Source: Stramenopiles sp. TOSAG23-3 (taxonomy: Eukaryota; Sar). Taken from it: DNA of 23,377 bases. The notes below the pieces were generated by a model, which saw only the letters and a list, made by a program, of their open reading frames with translations, ran no database searches and was not told where the DNA came from. The stretch covers positions 2,064 through 25,440 of the forward strand of contig LT642289.1 in the NCBI GenBank assembly GCA_900128585.1, in the 5' to 3' direction. The position numbers and the translations under genes were made by a program. This document shows positions 19,047-23,377 of this stretch, piece after piece; position 1 is the stretch's first letter, and the number at the start of each line of letters is the position of its first letter.

Positions 19047-19313
19047 ATGAAGCTTACGCTGAGTTTGCAGCCAGGGAACAAGTTGCAACTTCCAATGGAA
19101 ATTGATGACGACAAGGCGGCTTTGATGACCGTTGCAGATTTTAAGGGAAAAATAATGGAATTTAATAGCTCAAAACCAGCCGAACAGCTACATGTTGTGT
19201 ATGGCAGTACCATTTTGGACGATGGCTGTCTTTTTGCAAAGTATGGTATCAAGGATGGTGACACAATCAAGTTTTTGTTTGCAGCGGTTCAGTCTGGGAG
19301 TGGGAAAGTTTAA
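19047..19313 (+). CDS. Stand-alone ubiquitin-like domain protein
   Basis: 88 aa from ATG 19047; the frame extends four codons upstream, but only to a GTG. Residues 1-80 follow the ubiquitin fold: MKLTLSLQPG as strand 1, a longer-than-usual first hairpin (LPMEIDDDKAALM), VADFKGKIMEF as the helix, PAEQLHVVYGSTILDDG matching the ubiquitin 'p.eqLrLiy.Gk.LeDd' segment, and YGIKDGDTIKFLF as the final strand. The tail QSGSGKV has no Gly-Gly, so it is unlikely to be conjugated like ubiquitin. It more likely acts as an interaction module, as the N-terminal Ubl of Rad23 or Dsk2 does, or is an adaptor. It is convergent with the NRPS-FIST gene, 228 bp away. It could be the first exon of a larger shuttle protein, but no consensus donor is seen before the stop. 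Confidence 0.8.
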   Translation: MKLTLSLQPGNKLQLPMEIDDDKAALMTVADFKGKIMEFNSSKPAEQLHVVYGSTILDDGCLFAKYGIKDGDTIKFLFAAVQSGSGKV

Positions 19314-19541
19314 GCGAATTGTGCATGTTTGCAGGAGTTTGTTTGGTTTCGACTATTCACAGTGCAAACTCACCTTGCCGAAACCCTTGGGATGTCCCAG
19401 ATTGTATGAACAGAGACAATACCATGGCGATCTAGTCTAGAATCATACACAGATATAACAATATGAATATTTCCCATGTGTTAAAAAATATCTAATTAAC
19501 TTTTAAAATGTTTACGGTCATTTTTTGTTTTTTCATTTTTG
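19314..19541. other. Short convergent spacer
   Basis: 228 bp of 3' sequence between the ubiquitin-like gene and the NRPS-FIST gene. No gene, strong hairpin or clear poly(A) hexamer for the minus-strand gene was recognised. Confidence 0.5.
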
Positions 19542-22500
19542 TTACGCTTGCCACTGACGTCCTCGTGCGTCACGTACTCGCACAGATCCGACCGAAATCC
19601 TCTGTTTGCTTTTGCCAAAAAGCAGCAAGGAATACATGAGGTTGCCGTGATGCACACTTCCCCTACCATCTGTCCCCTGTTCACCATATGGTAAAATACC
19701 CATGAACGGCTGGCCTTGCAAACTTGTGGAAAGGTTTTTGGCCACATCATCGATTTGATCGCGGATCTGCAAACTGCAGCCGGCACAATAGAAAGCCAGC
19801 GCGCCCTGAAGTTTCTCACAAAATTCCCCCACCGCCGGCGCCTCAGTTGCGGCCTCGACTAGCTCTACCAGGTCCGTGGATGATGTAGTCATGAGTGTCA
19901 ATTCCTGCCCCGTTGCAACGTCGGCAAATAGCCGGATCCCATTGCTGCTGGTGATCGATTCTGGATGCATCAGTTGAAAGAAATCATCGTCACATCGGCT
20001 CCCCAGCGGCCGCATTGTGGACAGCTGGAAAAGCTTGTTGCCGATAGAAGCAGCTTCTCCTTGCATCAGTGTACATAACTCGTCTACATGGCTCTGGTCG
20101 GCCTTATTTGCATTAGCTGCCGCATCCTCTGAAGTAAGCAGCCACTCTCGATAGACATCACTTGCAGGCTTGCCATCAATCTCGAGTATCTCCCGATGGG
20201 CCTTTTTTGTTACAATGCCGCGGCAAGCGGTCGGCTCGTAGCAGGAGGAGAAGATCGTTGCAGTGTGCACACTGGTCCACAGCATGACAACCGACACACC
20301 ATCATTGCTCACGTCGACACGCTCTCTGTGGGCGGAAGCTACCCACCACCCGTGTGTTGCCAGATCACCAGCAGCGGAACCGCCAATGACTGGCACGTTG
20401 TTAACAACAGTCGCAATACCGGCCAAAATCTCCTCTTCGAAGCCGAAAGTTCCATTTACGATGATGACATCTGGATTGTCAGCGCGCTTGGCGTCACTCA
20501 TGGCCATGTTAGCCGCTTCGCACCCAGCCTCGCGTGCACTCCTTTGTGTGCTCGCGCCCTCCGCAAAACCAAGACCGATGGTTCCTTGGGGGTCCGCGAT
20601 GCCAAGCAGTGCCAGCCTGGATACACCACGGTTGGTGAGAGCCCCGACTTGGGGCACTGACGAGACGCACGCAATCCGTGCGTCCGGAGCCATTAATTGC
20701 AGGCTTCCGACAACCGCTTTTGCATCTAGCGTAGAGTCTGCGGTCACCAGAATTAGCTGTGGCATTCGCCCACTTCGCGAAACAAACTCCCCATATGCGT
20801 CCTGGGCGCACTTTGCTGAGTCGTCCTCGAAGCCTTTGGATGTACCAGTGCAGACACAGAAGTCGTCCATTTTGTCCCGCAGCGATCGCAGTGGGGCGGA
20901 ATTTCGTGGCGATGAACTTGACAAAGTCCTTGACAGTCCTTTTACAGTTCGTACGAAATGAAAGTTGGTTCTAGCAGATTGCCGCGATGGGCGTGCTGCT
21001 GTTTGCAACAGACGCTGCATAATCCGGCCGATAGCCCTGGCTCCAGAGTCACGAACCACAGCATAGTGATCGCCTTCGTACAGGTAAATGGGCAAATTCG
21101 ACAACGGAATACCAGCCATCCCCCAGCCAAAATCACGGCGGCTGTGCCCCGGGTACGCCTGAAGATGGGGATTTGTGTCTGTACCGCGGAGGAGATGCAC
21201 CACCACGCGCTCCGGGTTGCTGCTGTCCAGCTGGGGACGGTACGCTGCGAGTGCCCGAAGGTTGCGCTGGTAGACATCGAACGATTCTGAAAACTCTACA
21301 AGTGACTGTTCCTTGGGCAACACTGAGAGTCGCTGCAGCGCAATGAGCATGTCCTGCCGAGGCGCGGACGACAAACTCAGCGAACTCGCCAATGGCAGCC
21401 TCGACGAGCGTTCATCATGCGCTACAATGTCTTTTGCAAACTGCACGAGTGACGCCGCTTCGTCTTCCAGCACGGTTGTGCCCTCAACGGGTGCTGGGCT
21501 GTCTACGAGTATTACGCTGGCAAGAGACTTGCCCTGCCGACGCAATTGGAGCAGCATCTCTACAGCCAAAACGCCTCCCATAGACCAGCCTCCGAGGGAG
21601 AATTTGTCCTTCCGCCCCTCCGGCAAAGTGTCAAGGTGCTCTAGCACAGCGCCAACAAGGTCGGCAGCAATGCTCTCGAGTGACGCCTGCTCAACATCTC
21701 GGCAAACATGGGTGTGCGAGAGAGCGATAATGGGTTGCTCCGCACCCAAGATATCGGCTAGCTTCTTGTAGCAGAGCGATTCTCCTGTCACGGGCGCGAC
21801 GAAAAATAGGGGAGGCAAGCAGCCAGTCTCATTGTACAACACAGCTACTGTGTTGAACGATGACGTGGATTCACTGACGGAATCGTCCCTTTGGAGCCAG
21901 GTAGCGAGGGCAGCGATGCTGTCGTGCTTTTGCAGCACCTCCAAGGGCACGCGCTGGCCGAACGCGTCCTTGACCTTGTACCGCATCTGCAGCAGCTTGA
22001 TCGACGATCCCCCCAAAATTTTACTAAATGCCTCCATCACGCCAAAGCCCCCCTTTCCCAGCACAGCCTCCCATATCTCCCGGAGGCGAGTTTCTGTATC
22101 GTTGCGTGGCTCAACGTGCTGCAGCCCGGTGGTGGACTGCAGCTGCTGTTCCTCTAGGTGCGCTCCGAGTTTTTTGAGTGCCTGTCGGTCGACCTTTCCA
22201 GACACACTGACGGGGAATTCCGGCAGCAGCACTATGTACTGTGGGACCATGTAGTATGCCACTCGGCTCTTGAGGCCCTCTTGCACAGCGTCAAGCACTA
22301 ATGCCTTCTTCGCCTCGACCGTCGGCGCGTCCGTGTCCACACAAACAACAAATGCGACGAGCTGCTGCGCTCCCTTCTTTCCTACAGGCATACACAACGA
22401 GCTTTTGACCACACTGTCAACAGCATTGATTGCAGCCTCTACCTCACCGATTTCCACGCGGAAACCGTTTATTTTAATTTGAAAGTCTGTGCGGCCGAGG

Positions 22501-23377
22501 ATCTCGATGTTTCCGTCCGAATAAAGGCGACCGAGGTCGCCAGTTCGGTAAATAAGTTCTCCACCCAACGCTTCGCATTGGACGAAGGCCTTCTTCGTCT
22601 TTTCCACATCGCCCCAGTATCCGCAGGCCAGCCCGTCTCCCCCGATACAGATCTCCCCCGATACAAGATCCGGCACAGGTTCCAGCGTCTCGGTGTCTAG
22701 AACGAACATTTTTTGATTGCCCAAGGCACTGCCATATGGAATACTTGTCCACTCTGAACAGATATCGCCAATTGGATACCAGCATGACCAGATTGAGGCT
22801 TCGGTGGCACCACCTAACGAGATTATAGAAAGGCCTTCGGTTGACAGAAGCTCTTTGAGGGTACTTGCCATTGTTAGAGGAATGAAATCCCCCGATAATA
22901 GTACAAGCCGCAGGGGAAGGCATCTGAAGCGCTCGCGGACCTCATTCGACGAGCCAACAAAGTCAAGCATCATCGTCATCACAGGGGGAGCCGTGTTCCA
23001 AATTGTTACCTGATGCTTCTCGAGCAAGTCGAGCCAGTGCGCGGGGTCCCCCTTTAGCCTATGGTCGGGCATGACTAGTGTACCACCGGTTGCCATGACA
23101 CCAAAGATGTCATACACTGATAGATCGAAACTCAACGCAGCAAGAGAGAGGACTTTGTCTTTGGCCGTGACTCCAAAGCGTTCATTCATATCAATGCATG
23201 TATTGGAACCGCCAGAGTGTGGGATCTTGACGCCTTTTGGCTTGCCCGTGCTACCGGAGGTAAAAATAATGTAAGCGAGGTCGCTCAACTGCACCTGACC
23301 TGCCTCATCGTCAACGCCTGGCAAGAAGTGTGCTTCTGGTGACTCCTCTGCCACCAAAATGATCCGCACTGCGCTCA
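19542..23377 (-). CDS. NRPS-like protein: adenylation (Cys code) - carrier - thioesterase - FIST sensor; 5' end outside window
   Basis: The frame is open to the right edge, so the N-terminus is missing. Numbers count from codon 23369. Seen: adenylation domain with A3 YIIFTSGSTGKPKGV (33-47), A4 FDLSVYDIFG, A5 LGGATEASIWS, A7 YRTGDLG, A8 GRTDFQIKINGFRVE and A10 SGKVDR; code residues D82, L83, Y86, N125, L157, S159, L185, I193, W194, K392 spell DLYNLSLIWK, the classical cysteine code. Carrier domain at about 418-495 with LGGSS, S456 as the phosphopantetheine site. Type I thioesterase at about 516-785 with GWSMG (S596), D623 and H768 (EGDHYAV). FIST_N at about 835-1055 (LILVTADS, PVIGGSAAGD) and FIST_C at about 1056-1252 (GKPASDVYREWL, GILPYGEQG, HHGN). 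Family knowledge: A-T-TE modules load, hold and release an amino acid or peptide; FIST is a sensor domain thought to bind small ligands, known in bacterial signalling proteins and eukaryotic FBXO22. Inference: a cysteine-derived product made and sensed by one chain. Upstream C or Cy domains may lie beyond the edge. A bacterial origin of the module is possible. Confidence 0.93.
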   Translation of the reverse strand, partial: SAVRIILVAEESPEAHFLPGVDDEAGQVQLSDLAYIIFTSGSTGKPKGVKIPHSGGSNTCIDMNERFGVTAKDKVLSLAALSFDLSVYDIFGVMATGGTLVMPDHRLKGDPAHWLDLLEKHQVTIWNTAPPVMTMMLDFVGSSNEVRERFRCLPLRLVLLSGDFIPLTMASTLKELLSTEGLSIISLGGATEASIWSCWYPIGDICSEWTSIPYGSALGNQKMFVLDTETLEPVPDLVSGEICIGGDGLACGYWGDVEKTKKAFVQCEALGGELIYRTGDLGRLYSDGNIEILGRTDFQIKINGFRVEIGEVEAAINAVDSVVKSSLCMPVGKKGAQQLVAFVVCVDTDAPTVEAKKALVLDAVQEGLKSRVAYYMVPQYIVLLPEFPVSVSGKVDRQALKKLGAHLEEQQLQSTTGLQHVEPRNDTETRLREIWEAVLGKGGFGVMEAFSKILGGSSIKLLQMRYKVKDAFGQRVPLEVLQKHDSIAALATWLQRDDSVSESTSSFNTVAVLYNETGCLPPLFFVAPVTGESLCYKKLADILGAEQPIIALSHTHVCRDVEQASLESIAADLVGAVLEHLDTLPEGRKDKFSLGGWSMGGVLAVEMLLQLRRQGKSLASVILVDSPAPVEGTTVLEDEAASLVQFAKDIVAHDERSSRLPLASSLSLSSAPRQDMLIALQRLSVLPKEQSLVEFSESFDVYQRNLRALAAYRPQLDSSNPERVVVHLLRGTDTNPHLQAYPGHSRRDFGWGMAGIPLSNLPIYLYEGDHYAVVRDSGARAIGRIMQRLLQTAARPSRQSARTNFHFVRTVKGLSRTLSSSSPRNSAPLRSLRDKMDDFCVCTGTSKGFEDDSAKCAQDAYGEFVSRSGRMPQLILVTADSTLDAKAVVGSLQLMAPDARIACVSSVPQVGALTNRGVSRLALLGIADPQGTIGLGFAEGASTQRSAREAGCEAANMAMSDAKRADNPDVIIVNGTFGFEEEILAGIATVVNNVPVIGGSAAGDLATHGWWVASAHRERVDVSNDGVSVVMLWTSVHTATIFSSCYEPTACRGIVTKKAHREILEIDGKPASDVYREWLLTSEDAAANANKADQSHVDELCTLMQGEAASIGNKLFQLSTMRPLGSRCDDDFFQLMHPESITSSNGIRLFADVATGQELTLMTTSSTDLVELVEAATEAPAVGEFCEKLQGALAFYCAGCSLQIRDQIDDVAKNLSTSLQGQPFMGILPYGEQGTDGRGSVHHGNLMYSLLLFGKSKQRISVGSVRVRDARGRQWQA

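Noticed and set aside
1-23377. CRISPR array, insertion sequence or integrated virus
   Set aside because: No spaced direct repeats, transposase, integrase or capsid genes were found; the Cas4-like nuclease domain belongs to a eukaryotic-style nuclease-helicase with an intron.

Overview
The window comes from a nuclear genome of a microbial eukaryote. Eight genes are supported. Seven appear uninterrupted by introns and one has a single canonical spliceosomal intron (80 nt, GTAAGT...CTGAC...CAG). Coding regions are of balanced to GC-rich composition. The spacers are AT-rich and full of CTT/TTTC pyrimidine tracts. No operon structure or ribosome binding sites are seen. The gene set (FANCA, FBH1-type helicase, EGLN-type prolyl hydroxylase, ubiquitin-like protein, NRPS-like enzyme) fits an intron-poor protist such as an alga or labyrinthulomycete-like organism. 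I cannot fix the lineage from sequence alone.

Layout, left to right. 166-2346 (-): FBH1-like UvrD/SF1A helicase with a DUF5710-like N-terminus in place of an F-box. 2907-8782 (-): a very large (about 1931 aa) Cas4/DNA2-type iron-sulphur nuclease fused to an SF1B helicase, with a Tudor-like insertion and a long Ser-rich tail; it carries the intron. 10041-10397 (+): small basic/acidic protein of unknown function. 10749-11477 (-): small protein with a signal peptide. 12348-15987 (+): Fanconi anaemia group A (FANCA) homologue whose reading frame is broken by one nucleotide near 14575. 16376-18175 (-): HIF-type prolyl 4-hydroxylase behind two copies of an unrecognised helical repeat. 19047-19313 (+): stand-alone ubiquitin-like protein without a C-terminal Gly-Gly. 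19542 to the right edge (-): NRPS-like protein with the order adenylation, carrier, thioesterase, FIST; its A domain carries the ten-residue code DLYNLSLIWK, the classical cysteine code.

Three of the four large genes in the left two thirds (FBH1-like helicase, DNA2-like nuclease-helicase, FANCA) belong to families that act at stalled replication forks and in interstrand crosslink repair, so the region reads as a loose genome-maintenance neighbourhood. Clustering in a eukaryote may be chance. The most unusual object is the cysteine-activating NRPS-like protein whose chain ends in a FIST small-ligand sensor domain. Other structures not explained by genes are a perfect 30-bp palindrome inside the nuclease-helicase CDS, and a 30-bp inverted repeat with a tandem 38/39-bp duplication between the convergent FANCA and hydroxylase genes.
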